From Sphingobacteriia bacterium RIFOXYC2_FULL_35_18 (GTDB lineage: Bacteria > Bacteroidota > Bacteroidia > Chitinophagales > Chitinophagaceae): a stretch of 61,700 nt of DNA. Shown in pieces: positions 1 to 7,533 of this stretch (positions are counted from its first letter, which is position 1; the number at the start of each line of letters is the position of its first letter). The notes below the pieces were generated by a model. It had not been told where the DNA came from. It saw only the letters and a program-made list of their open reading frames with translations, and made no database searches. The position numbers and the translations under genes are program-made. Location: assembly GCA_001829005.1 (NCBI GenBank), contig MIAG01000001.1, positions 590,383 through 652,082 of the forward strand. The letters are read 5' to 3'.

Positions 1-750
1 GAAATGGTTACAGCAGACAAAGACCTTGCGCAATATTTAAATAGAAAATCTGGCAAAAAAGTATTACTGTCTTTGAATGAAAATGGCGCAAAAAGAGAAA
101 TCACCGTTAAAGCCATTAGTACAGGAGAAGAAAACGGATTATTGTACAAGCGTTGGGTTAAAAGAAATGCGGATGAAGTAGAAAGATTAAGTGGCGGTGC
201 ATTGGGTTATGTACATATTCCTGGCATGAGTGATGGTACATTTAGATCTACTTATGAAGACATCATGGGTAAACATTTCTTAAAGAAAGGCGTAGTAGTA
301 GATACCAGAAACAATGGAGGTGGAGACTTAGTTGCAGACCTAGCTGTTTTCTTGAGTGGTAAACAATTTATGAACTATACCAATGATGTAAGAAGCAATG
401 GATTTGAACCCAATTTCCGTTGGACTAAGCCGAGTATTTCATTGGCCAATGAAGCGAACTACAGTGATGGACATTGCTATGCATTCATGGTACAAGAATT
501 AAATGTAAATAAGTTGGTAGGAACGCAAGTTCCAGGTACTTGTTCATTTGCAGCATGGGAAAGCTTAATGGATTCAGGCATCAGATGGGGAGCACCAACC
601 GTGGGTGTTAAAACCAATGCAGGTAAGTATTTAGAAAATGCAGCCACCGATCCAGACTTCTTAGTGTACAATGAATATGAAGTAGTGAAGAAAGGAGTAG
701 ACCAGCAATTAGAAGTTGCAGTGAAAGAATTGATGAAGACGATTAAGTAA
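1..750 (+). CDS. Tricorn-like S41 protease, C-terminal part (5' truncated by window)
   Basis: The frame is open from the first base, so this is the 3' end of a longer gene; tricorn-type proteins usually exceed 1000 residues. The visible part starts in what looks like the end of a PDZ domain and continues into the S41 tail-specific protease fold: the GYVHIPGM strand, the VVVDTRNNGGG segment typical of S41 enzymes, and an YSDG motif (near residue 154 of the visible part) whose Ser is the probable nucleophile. A GTQVPGTC segment follows, as in the substrate-binding strand of tricorn C2 domains. It probably degrades peptides in the periplasm. The family call is firm; the N-terminal propeller domains cannot be seen here. 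Confidence 0.85.
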   Translation, partial: EMVTADKDLAQYLNRKSGKKVLLSLNENGAKREITVKAISTGEENGLLYKRWVKRNADEVERLSGGALGYVHIPGMSDGTFRSTYEDIMGKHFLKKGVVVDTRNNGGGDLVADLAVFLSGKQFMNYTNDVRSNGFEPNFRWTKPSISLANEANYSDGHCYAFMVQELNVNKLVGTQVPGTCSFAAWESLMDSGIRWGAPTVGVKTNAGKYLENAATDPDFLVYNEYEVVKKGVDQQLEVAVKELMKTIK

Positions 751-770
751 AAAATAAATTGTGTTAAGCA

Positions 771-799
771 AAAGGCCTCGAAATTTTCGGGGCCTTTTT
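771..799. terminator. Intrinsic terminator between convergent genes
   Basis: An 11-bp stem (771-781 with 787-797, one T-G wobble) closes a 5-nt loop and runs into a T stretch on the + strand. The mirrored A stretch gives a poorer T run on the - strand. The stop codon of the leftward neighbour (798-800) lies inside the T stretch, so two converging genes share this hairpin. Confidence 0.8.
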
Positions 800-1991
800 A
801 GTATTTTATTATCCAACGTGCAGGTGTATATCCATTAACTGTGAAACTATGTTTGTTAGTTGGGCTTTTGAACTCTTGTCTATTTGAGTAAATTAAAATG
901 GCAAATGGGTTACTGCCCCAACCTCCTATAAATGGAGGAGGAATGATTTTTATGATGGCAATATCAGACATTGGAAAACTAATGAATTGTTCCGGCTCAA
1001 CTAAAATTTCGTCTATAAATAAATTAGCCTCATTGGATGATCGATAAGCAAATGACCAATACAATTTTTCATTTTCTGAATTATCGGTTTTGGTGTCACT
1101 CATTGTGAATAAGGATTTGCTAGGTTTAACTGTTGATTGTAAAATTCTTAAACCCGGAATTCGATCATTTAAATAATCTAAAACAGTTGTATAGCCTATC
1201 ATCGTAAAATTCTCGAAGCCTGAAATAATTTTCTCATCCTCTCTTTTATACAAATCAGTGGCATACTTTTCATTAAACATTTCTTCTTTACTTTTTCTAT
1301 GCCCATACACTACTACTTCTGGAATGGTATTATCATTCCTGAATTTAAATGGATCGAATACTATTTCAGTTGCTTTAGGTAACTCAATACTTTTTTTTCC
1401 AATCTGTACAACGAGTGTTTTTGAAACTTCAGCTTTAAAAACTGAATCAACAGGGGTAATCAAACTGATATTTAAAGCATCATTTTTCCCTTTCTTTTTT
1501 TGTTTAGGGGTAAAAATGAAATTGACACTGTCTTCAAAAATGTATTTGTTGATTCTGAAATTACCTTGTTCATCTGTTTTAATATCATCCATGATAATTT
1601 CCTTCCCAGATGATAGGATCATGCTTATTACTGAGTCTTTTTTAATAAAATTATTTATGCTACCATAGATGGAAAGTGGCGATTGTTGAACTAAGAAGTG
1701 CAATGCATAAGCACCCTCTTTCATACTGCTGTCTATTTTGATTGAACCTATGGCTTTCCCCCCTGCTATTGGATACCTAAATTTCCAGGTCTTTAAACGG
1801 TTTAAGTCTTCAACCCATAAATGGAGTGTCAATATACTTTTAGGTTTATTCAAATAAGAAGGGTAAACGCATTCAAATTCCAGTGATTCACCGAGCTGAA
1901 TTTTTGAAGCTTTTAATTGAATATCTAAACTATCAGCAAGCGCAGTATTAATTGCGCAAAGAATACTGATTATTAAGAGGAAGCATCTCAT
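798..1991 (-). CDS. Secreted macroglobulin-like protein with a TonB-receptor plug-like domain
   Basis: 397 aa. Residues 1-19 form a signal peptide ending in TALA. The middle part (about 20-220) is beta-rich and resembles the MG/carboxypeptidase-regulatory-like segments of Bacteroidota surface proteins. Residues about 225-385 resemble a TonB-dependent receptor plug (IPEVVVYGHR, then VLDYLNDRIPGLRI, then FIDEILV and IAIIKI), but no beta-barrel follows. Related proteins are commonly about twice as long, so this is a short form. The start codon overlaps the murA stop as ATGA (1988-1991), so translation is probably coupled to murA. It should act in the periplasm or at the outer membrane; its substrate is unknown. 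Confidence 0.6.
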   Translation of the reverse strand: MRCFLLIISILCAINTALADSLDIQLKASKIQLGESLEFECVYPSYLNKPKSILTLHLWVEDLNRLKTWKFRYPIAGGKAIGSIKIDSSMKEGAYALHFLVQQSPLSIYGSINNFIKKDSVISMILSSGKEIIMDDIKTDEQGNFRINKYIFEDSVNFIFTPKQKKKGKNDALNISLITPVDSVFKAEVSKTLVVQIGKKSIELPKATEIVFDPFKFRNDNTIPEVVVYGHRKSKEEMFNEKYATDLYKREDEKIISGFENFTMIGYTTVLDYLNDRIPGLRILQSTVKPSKSLFTMSDTKTDNSENEKLYWSFAYRSSNEANLFIDEILVEPEQFISFPMSDIAIIKIIPPPFIGGWGSNPFAILIYSNRQEFKSPTNKHSFTVNGYTPARWIIKY

Positions 1992-3298
1992 CCTTTTCTA
2001 ATTATCTCCGCCCCCAAACTTTGCAAGCGTTGATCTATAAATTGATAACCACGATCTATCTGTTCAATATTTTGAATGGTGCTTTTGCCTTCTGCACTCA
2101 ATGCAGCAATTAAGAGTGCTTGTCCTGCCCTGATATCAGGGCTGCTCATGGTGATGCCGCGTAAAGTATTTTTTCTGCCGAGTCCTATCACGGTTGCTCT
2201 ATGCGGATCGCACAAAATAATTTGTGCACCCATATCAATGAGTTTGTCTGTAAAAAACAAACGGCTTTCAAACATTTTCTGGTGGATCAAAACTGATCCG
2301 ATGGCTTGTGTAGCCACTACCAATACAATGCTCAATAAGTCGGGGGTAAAGCCTGGCCATGGATGATCAGAAATAGTGAGTATTCCTCCATCCATAAATG
2401 TTTGTATGGTATATGATTCCTGTGAAGGAATATAAATATCATCTCCTTGAATATCAAATTGAATACCTAGTTGCTGAAATTTTTCTGGAATAATTCCTAA
2501 GTGTTGTACCCCTGCATTCTTAATAGTGATTTCACTTTTTGTCATTGCGGCCAAACCTATGAAACTGCCTATTTCAATCATGTCTGGAAGTAATCGGTGG
2601 TCTGTTCCGCCCAGCGTTTCCACTCCCTCAATCACCAATAAATTACTTCCAATGCCACTTATTTTTGCACCCATTCGGTTGAGCATACTGCACAACTGTT
2701 GTAAATAGGGTTCGCATGCTGCATTATAAATAGTGGTAGTACCTTCTGCTAAAACAGCGGCCATTACTATATTTGCGGTGCCTGTTACAGAGGGCTCATC
2801 CAATAACATATAACAACCTTTCAATGCATTGGTGGTTAATGTAAAGCAACCAATGCTTTCATCGTATGCATAATGGGCACCTAGTTTTTGAAAACCGATG
2901 ATATGGGTATCTAATCTTCTTCTGCCAATTTTATCGCCACCCGGTTTGGGTATAAATGCTTTTTTAAATCGGGCCAATAAAGGACCCGCAAGCATTACAC
3001 TGCCTCTTAGTCTTCCGCTTTTTTGCCTGAATTTTTCCGAAGCTAAATAGTCAACATCAATTTCGTTGGCTTGAAACTGGTAAGTGTCTTGATTAATGCG
3101 ATTCACCTGCACGCCCATTTCTTTCAATAGCTCAATGAGTAAATTTACATCGACTATATCTGGAATATTTGAAATGGTTACTGTCTGATTCGTTAATACA
3201 ACAGCAGAGAGTATTTGCAAAGCTTCGTTCTTTGCACCTTGCGGGGTGATGGATCCCTTTAATTGCTTACCTCCTATGACTTCAAAACTGCTCATCAA
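1988..3298 (-). CDS. murA: UDP-N-acetylglucosamine 1-carboxyvinyltransferase
   Basis: 436 aa, full length for the EPSP-synthase-fold MurA family. It transfers enolpyruvate from PEP to UDP-GlcNAc, the first committed step of peptidoglycan synthesis, in the cytoplasm. The N-terminal substrate-binding KNEAL motif is at residues 23-27. The active-site loop reads PGGDKIGRRRLDTH, with Asp122 (codon 2933-2935) where most bacterial enzymes have the fosfomycin-reactive Cys. Asp at this position is known from Mycobacterium and Chlamydia MurA, which are active and fosfomycin-insensitive. It lies 3 bp after the DUF4290 stop and overlaps the next gene by 4 bp, so the three genes form an operon. Confidence 0.95.
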   Translation of the reverse strand: MMSSFEVIGGKQLKGSITPQGAKNEALQILSAVVLTNQTVTISNIPDIVDVNLLIELLKEMGVQVNRINQDTYQFQANEIDVDYLASEKFRQKSGRLRGSVMLAGPLLARFKKAFIPKPGGDKIGRRRLDTHIIGFQKLGAHYAYDESIGCFTLTTNALKGCYMLLDEPSVTGTANIVMAAVLAEGTTTIYNAACEPYLQQLCSMLNRMGAKISGIGSNLLVIEGVETLGGTDHRLLPDMIEIGSFIGLAAMTKSEITIKNAGVQHLGIIPEKFQQLGIQFDIQGDDIYIPSQESYTIQTFMDGGILTISDHPWPGFTPDLLSIVLVVATQAIGSVLIHQKMFESRLFFTDKLIDMGAQIILCDPHRATVIGLGRKNTLRGITMSSPDIRAGQALLIAALSAEGKSTIQNIEQIDRGYQFIDQRLQSLGAEIIRKG

Positions 3299-3301
3299 AT
3301 A

Positions 3302-4078
3302 TTAATAGCGCTTCTTAAATCCACCTGGGTTTCTATCGTTGCGATTACTGCCGCCGCCATTTCTTGGGTCGTTGCGCTGACCACCACCTTGATTTCTATC
3401 ATTGCGTTGTCCGCCGCCATTTCTTGGATCATTGCGTTGCTGCTGACCTCCACCTTGGTTTCTATTATTTCTTCCACCAAAATTTTGTTTCCATCTTCCG
3501 CCACTGCGTGCTGGATAATCATCACGCTCGAATGGTTGATTGCGGTGCTTAATATATGGCGTGTTGCTGAATTCTAGTTGACCTCCAGTAATTTGATCTA
3601 GCTCAGAACGGATGGCATCATCATGTACCAATTCTTTATGCCAGTTGCTATAAGATAATTTCATATAGTACGCAATGGCATTGGCAAATCCTACTTTCTT
3701 CTCGGGGTCTTCTTCTTTTAAAGCCTTATCTATCACCACTTCTAAGTTCTTTCCTAAGTGTGCATATTTAGGATTGCGCTTTGGATAAGGAAGTGGATCG
3801 GGTTTTAACTTATAGGTTTCTTTTTGTGGGATGGGATATGGGCTGTCTACCTCCAGCGTAAAATTGCTGATGAAAAAAAGATGATCCCATAGTTTATGCC
3901 TGAAGTCTTCTACGTTCTTCAGGTGCGGGTTCAAAAATCCCATCAACTCTATCACAGATTGTGTTTGTTGTTGTCTTTTGTCTCTGTCTTCAATTGTGAG
4001 GAGGTAATCCACCATCTTCTGTACGTGTCTTCCGTACTCCTTCATTCCCAGGAGTTTCCTGGAGGTATTATATTCCAT
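3302..4078 (-). CDS. DUF4290 family protein with Arg/Gly/Asn-rich tail
   Basis: 258 aa when started at ATG 4078 (MEYNTSRKLL). A longer frame reaches 4159 but would run into pheS and lacks family similarity there. The N-terminal ~190 residues match DUF4290, a Bacteroidota family of unknown function that is often next to murA. The last ~60 residues are low complexity: units of the type RNDPRNGGG and RNDRNQGGG alternate, giving a very basic RGG-like tail that could bind RNA or other polyanions (inference). It is the first gene of the leftward murA operon and is divergent from pheS across 48 bp. Confidence 0.8.
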   Translation of the reverse strand: MEYNTSRKLLGMKEYGRHVQKMVDYLLTIEDRDKRQQQTQSVIELMGFLNPHLKNVEDFRHKLWDHLFFISNFTLEVDSPYPIPQKETYKLKPDPLPYPKRNPKYAHLGKNLEVVIDKALKEEDPEKKVGFANAIAYYMKLSYSNWHKELVHDDAIRSELDQITGGQLEFSNTPYIKHRNQPFERDDYPARSGGRWKQNFGGRNNRNQGGGQQQRNDPRNGGGQRNDRNQGGGQRNDPRNGGGSNRNDRNPGGFKKRY

Positions 4079-4114
4079 GTAAAATTGCTTGGTGCAGCAA
4101 CAAATATAAGTTTT

Positions 4115-4122
4115 TATATTTG
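4115..4122 (+). promoter_or_regulatory. Candidate -7 box TATATTTG for pheS
   Basis: TATATTTG fits the Bacteroidota -7 consensus TAnnTTTG and ends only 4 nt before the pheS ATG. A transcript from here would have almost no 5' leader. The upstream -33 element is weak: the nearest TTG is at 4089-4091 with a 23-nt spacer. The site sits in the 48-bp divergent gap shared with DUF4290. Confidence 0.4.
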
Positions 4123-4126
4123 CAAC

Positions 4127-5179
4127 ATGGAATCGCTTTTGCAACAAATTAATGATCATAAGTTAGCTATCACTGCTTTTACCGCTAATAATACAGACGA
4201 AGTAGAACAATTCAGAATAAAATGGCTGGGAACCAAGGGCTTGGTAAAAGCCATTATGGGCGAAATGCGTAATGTACCCAACGAACAAAAAAAGGAGTTC
4301 GGACAAATTCTAAATGAGTTCAAACTCTTTGCTGAAGCGCGTTTTCAAGCATTGCAAGAGCAGTTTGCAGGGGCTTCAACAGCAACTGCTGGGAAGTCTG
4401 CTCAAGATTTATCGTTACCTGGTGATGCGGTTTCAGTAGGAAGTAGACATCCACTTACATTGGTGAGAAATGAAATGGTTTCCATCTTTAAAAGGCTTGG
4501 ATTCTCTGTTGCAGAAGGCCCTGAAATTGAAGACGACTGGCACAATTTCGGTGCTATGAATCTTCCAGAAGACCATCCTGCTCGTGATATGCAGGATACT
4601 TTCTATATTAAAAAATCAGAAGATGGAAATGGCCCAACCTGGTTGTTGAGAACCCATACGAGTAGTGTACAAGCTAGGGTGATGGAAAATCAAAAGCCGC
4701 CCATCCGAGTAATTTGTCCAGGAAGAGTGTACCGAAATGAAACCATTAGTGCCCGTGCACATTGCTTTTTCCATCAAGTGGAAGGATTATATATTGATGA
4801 AAATGTAAGTTTTGCCGACCTAAAGCAAACCTTATACTTTTTTGTACAAGAGATGTTTGGCAAAGACGTTAAAGTACGTTTTAGACCCAGCTATTTTCCT
4901 TTTACAGAGCCAAGTGCTGAAATGGATATCAGCTGTTTAATTTGTGAAGGAAAGGGTTGTAATATTTGCAAACATACTGGTTGGGTAGAGATATTAGGAA
5001 GTGGAATGGTACATCCTAAAGTGTTGGAGAACTTTGGAATAGACTCTAATAAATATACTGGCTTTGCATTTGGAATGGGTGTGGAAAGAATTACCCAATT
5101 AAAATACCAAGTGAACGATTTGAGATTGTATTCTCAAAATGATGTTCGCTTCTTGAAACAGTTTACAGGCGTTGTTTAA
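4127..5179 (+). CDS. pheS: Phenylalanine--tRNA ligase alpha subunit
   Basis: 350 aa from ATG 4127. An open frame extends upstream to 3896, but that part lies inside the opposite DUF4290 gene. The protein has an N-terminal coiled-coil region, then the class II core: motif 2 (GRVYRNETIS), the FRPSYFPFTEPSAEMD strand, and motif 3 (GFAFGMGVERI). A four-Cys insert (Cys270, 273, 278 and 281) sits between the FTEPSAE strand and the WVEILG strand. This zinc-knuckle-like loop is usual in Bacteroidota PheS and absent from E. coli. The enzyme charges tRNA-Phe together with PheT, which is not in this window. Confidence 0.95.
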   Translation: MESLLQQINDHKLAITAFTANNTDEVEQFRIKWLGTKGLVKAIMGEMRNVPNEQKKEFGQILNEFKLFAEARFQALQEQFAGASTATAGKSAQDLSLPGDAVSVGSRHPLTLVRNEMVSIFKRLGFSVAEGPEIEDDWHNFGAMNLPEDHPARDMQDTFYIKKSEDGNGPTWLLRTHTSSVQARVMENQKPPIRVICPGRVYRNETISARAHCFFHQVEGLYIDENVSFADLKQTLYFFVQEMFGKDVKVRFRPSYFPFTEPSAEMDISCLICEGKGCNICKHTGWVEILGSGMVHPKVLENFGIDSNKYTGFAFGMGVERITQLKYQVNDLRLYSQNDVRFLKQFTGVV

Positions 5180-5266
5180 TCTTTAGACCCCCTTTTTGCT
5201 GAATATTTGAATATTGGAGCATGCTTGGTTGAATTGTTTTATATTCATCCAACTTATTAACCTGTT

Positions 5267-6061
5267 ATGCTTGCTATTCTTGTATTCTTTTTTGCCCATT
5301 GGTTTGGGTCCTTGTTTTTTCATTCGTTTTTTCTACATCGCTTTGCTTCTCATAAAATGTATGAGTTGAGTAAAAACTGGGAAAGATTTTTTTATTTGAG
5401 TACCTGGTTTGTACAAGGTTCTTCCTATTTAGTGCCAAGGGCATATGGAGTGATGCATCGAATGCACCATGAATTTAGTGATACAGAAGAAGATCCGCAC
5501 TCGCCGCATTTTTTTAAAGATGTGTACCAGATGATGCGCAGCACTATTCTAATCTTCAGAAGTTTTTTAACGGGTAAGCGTATGCCTGATCCCAAATTCA
5601 CCAAAGATTATTTACCTGTTTGGGATAAATTAGACAAGTTTGGTCATCATCCTTTAACCAGATTGGTCTTCATGGCTGCTTATACTAGTTTTTATATTGC
5701 TTTTGCACCCAATGCTTGGTGGTTTTTATTATTACCCATTCATTTTTTAATGGGGCCTATTCAAGGTGCAGTGGTGAATTGGTGCGGGCATAAATATGGC
5801 TACAGTAATTTTGACAATGGGGATCATTCTAAAAATAGTTCGCCTTGGGGAATATTATTAATGGGAGAACTGTTCCAGAACAATCACCATTATGCCAAAG
5901 ACGACGCCAATTTTGCCAAAAAATGGTTTGAGTTCGATTTAACTTTCTTAATCATGCGCGGCTTTCATGCTGTTGGAATAATAAAATTAAATCCAGTTCA
6001 TTTACCGCCTACCAAGCTTTCCCCTCAATCAACTGAATCAGCTTTGACTGCAACGCACTAA
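5267..6061 (+). CDS. Acyl-CoA (delta-9 type) fatty acid desaturase
   Basis: 264 aa integral-membrane di-iron desaturase. The histidine boxes are visible: HRFASH near residue 24, HRMHH near residue 64, and QNNHHY near residue 204, with a further NWCGHK segment near 170. Hydrophobic helices lie at the N-terminus, around residues 128-150 and beside the boxes. The family introduces a cis double bond into saturated acyl chains using O2 and reduced electron carriers, and so controls membrane fluidity. It stands alone between pheS and recO, with 9 bp to recO, so the two may be co-transcribed. Its exact regiospecificity cannot be read from sequence. Confidence 0.85.
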   Translation: MLAILVFFFAHWFGSLFFHSFFLHRFASHKMYELSKNWERFFYLSTWFVQGSSYLVPRAYGVMHRMHHEFSDTEEDPHSPHFFKDVYQMMRSTILIFRSFLTGKRMPDPKFTKDYLPVWDKLDKFGHHPLTRLVFMAAYTSFYIAFAPNAWWFLLLPIHFLMGPIQGAVVNWCGHKYGYSNFDNGDHSKNSSPWGILLMGELFQNNHHYAKDDANFAKKWFEFDLTFLIMRGFHAVGIIKLNPVHLPPTKLSPQSTESALTATH

Positions 6062-6070
6062 ATTGCAGCA

Positions 6071-6814
6071 ATGAGTACGGTGCATTCAACAAAAGGTGTG
6101 GTATTGCGTACCATTAAATATGGCGATACCAGTATCATCACTTCTGTGTACACAGAATTGTTTGGGATTCAACAATACATTGTAAAAGGGGTAAGACAAA
6201 GCAGTAAAACATCTGCTGGTAAAGCCAGTTATTTTAGCCCCGCCGCAATACTAGAACTTGAAGTGTATCATAATGAAATGAAGCAATTGCAGTTCATTAA
6301 AGAGTACCGATGGGGATATATGTATGAGTCGGTTTTGTTTAATGTGGTAAAGAATACGGTTGCCCTATTTGTAATGGAATTATTGCAGCACAGCTTAAAA
6401 GAACCTGAGGCCAATCCTGAATTATTCTATTTAATTGAAGACACACTCAAACAATTAGACAAGGGTAATGCAACTTTAACCGGAAACCTTCCTTTGTATT
6501 TTACCTTACACTTAGCTTCTGAGTTAGGCTTTCAATTACAAGGCGCGTACAGTACTAAAACGCCCATCATAGATTTACAAGATGGGAATTTTGTAGAGAA
6601 TATACCATTGCATCCTTATTATTTAGAAGGTCAGCTTGCGGAAATTACTTCTGCTATTTCTAATTTGTCTTTTTACAACGAATTAGAAACTATTCCATTA
6701 AATAAAAACATTCGCAGGCAATTATTAGAAGCCTATCAACTTTATCTATCGCTTCATATTCCTGGCTTTGGACAAATGAAGAGCTATGCTATTTTACAAG
6801 AAGTGTTGGCTTAA
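6071..6814 (+). CDS. recO: DNA repair protein RecO
   Basis: 247 aa, normal length. It has the N-terminal OB-fold segment (STKGVVLRTIKYGDTSIITSVYTE) followed by the helical C-terminal region. RecO works with RecR to load RecA on SSB-coated gaps. The zinc-binding Cys of some orthologs are not apparent, which is common in this phylum. It starts 9 bp after the desaturase. Its stop codon overlaps the stop of the opposite response regulator in the shared tetranucleotide TTAA (6811-6814), with no terminator between them. Confidence 0.9.
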   Translation: MSTVHSTKGVVLRTIKYGDTSIITSVYTELFGIQQYIVKGVRQSSKTSAGKASYFSPAAILELEVYHNEMKQLQFIKEYRWGYMYESVLFNVVKNTVALFVMELLQHSLKEPEANPELFYLIEDTLKQLDKGNATLTGNLPLYFTLHLASELGFQLQGAYSTKTPIIDLQDGNFVENIPLHPYYLEGQLAEITSAISNLSFYNELETIPLNKNIRRQLLEAYQLYLSLHIPGFGQMKSYAILQEVLA

Positions 6815-7482
6815 ATCCATTTTTGTTTTTGGGCAATATTGATAGCTTGAGTTCTATTATTCACGTGTAACTTCTCATAAATATTTGCAGCATGTTTTCT
6901 AACAGTTAGAGGGGATATGAAAAGTTTTTCTCCAATGGCTTTATAATTTTTCCCGCTAACCATTTCTTTTAAGATTTCTATTTCACGTTCACTTAAATCT
7001 GAACTATTTTCATTTAGTTGTTCTTTATGTTGAACAATGGGGTGGGTTGGAACTTGCTTTAAAAGCTCCAGTGTTTTTCTGGCAATTGATGGACTCATAG
7101 GAATTCCATTATGCTCATATACGTTATTTATAGCATCTAAAATATGAATAGCGCTGTCTTCTTTTAATAAATAACCACTCGCTCCAGCTTTAATTGCTTC
7201 AAATATTTTATCGGTTTCTTCAAATACAGTTAAAACAATAAACTTAATTCCGGGATAAGCAGCCGTTGCCATACTAATGGCATCAATCCCATTCATTTCA
7301 GGCATTTCGAGATCCATTAATACAACATCAGGCTTGGTTGAAACCAATTTTAATTTTTCCAAGAAATCAATTCCATTTTTTGCTTCAAATAATATTTCAA
7401 TTGATGAGTGCTCAATTAGCTTATCCTTAACTGTTTGACGGTTAATGGGTTTGTCATCAACTATGGCAATTAGAATAGGCAT
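6811..7482 (-). CDS. NarL/FixJ-type response regulator
   Basis: 223 aa. The receiver domain (residues 3-120) has the acidic pair Asp9/Asp10, phosphoacceptor Asp57 in VLMDLEMPEMNG, and a conserved Lys in YLLKED. A LuxR-type HTH follows at about 158-220 (SEREIEILKEM, then SPLTVRKHAANIYEKL). It lies 42 bp downstream of the histidine kinase on the same strand, so the two form a cognate pair. One copy of the 7-2-7 inverted repeat described at 7518-7533 lies 35 bp upstream of its start, which suggests it binds its own operon. Confidence 0.9.
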   Translation of the reverse strand: MPILIAIVDDKPINRQTVKDKLIEHSSIEILFEAKNGIDFLEKLKLVSTKPDVVLMDLEMPEMNGIDAISMATAAYPGIKFIVLTVFEETDKIFEAIKAGASGYLLKEDSAIHILDAINNVYEHNGIPMSPSIARKTLELLKQVPTHPIVQHKEQLNENSSDLSEREIEILKEMVSGKNYKAIGEKLFISPLTVRKHAANIYEKLHVNNRTQAINIAQKQKWI

Positions 7483-7517
7483 TGGGTAAAATTGTGTTGA
7501 TTTTAGATAAATGTCAA

Positions 7518-7533
7518 TACTCTATTAAGAGCA
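7518..7533. promoter_or_regulatory. Candidate NarL-type 7-2-7 operator, copy 2 (imperfect)
   Basis: TACTCTA-TT-AAGAGCA. The left half-site is identical to copy 1 at 10553-10568; the right half-site matches 5 of 7. It overlaps the histidine kinase stop codon (7525-7527) and lies upstream of the response regulator start at 7482. The eleven bases AATACTCTATT are shared exactly with copy 1. Confidence 0.5.

Noticed and set aside
1988..3298. MurA as an inactive paralog because the catalytic Cys is missing
   Set aside because: Asp replaces Cys in known active enzymes and the remaining motifs are intact.
3320..3480. Tandem DNA repeats resembling a short CRISPR
   Set aside because: The repeats are in frame inside the DUF4290 gene and encode its Arg/Asn/Gly tail; spacing follows codons, there are no spacers and no cas genes.
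3896..4126. N-terminal extension of PheS
   Set aside because: The extension lies in the opposite DUF4290 gene; the product begins to match PheS only from ATG 4127.
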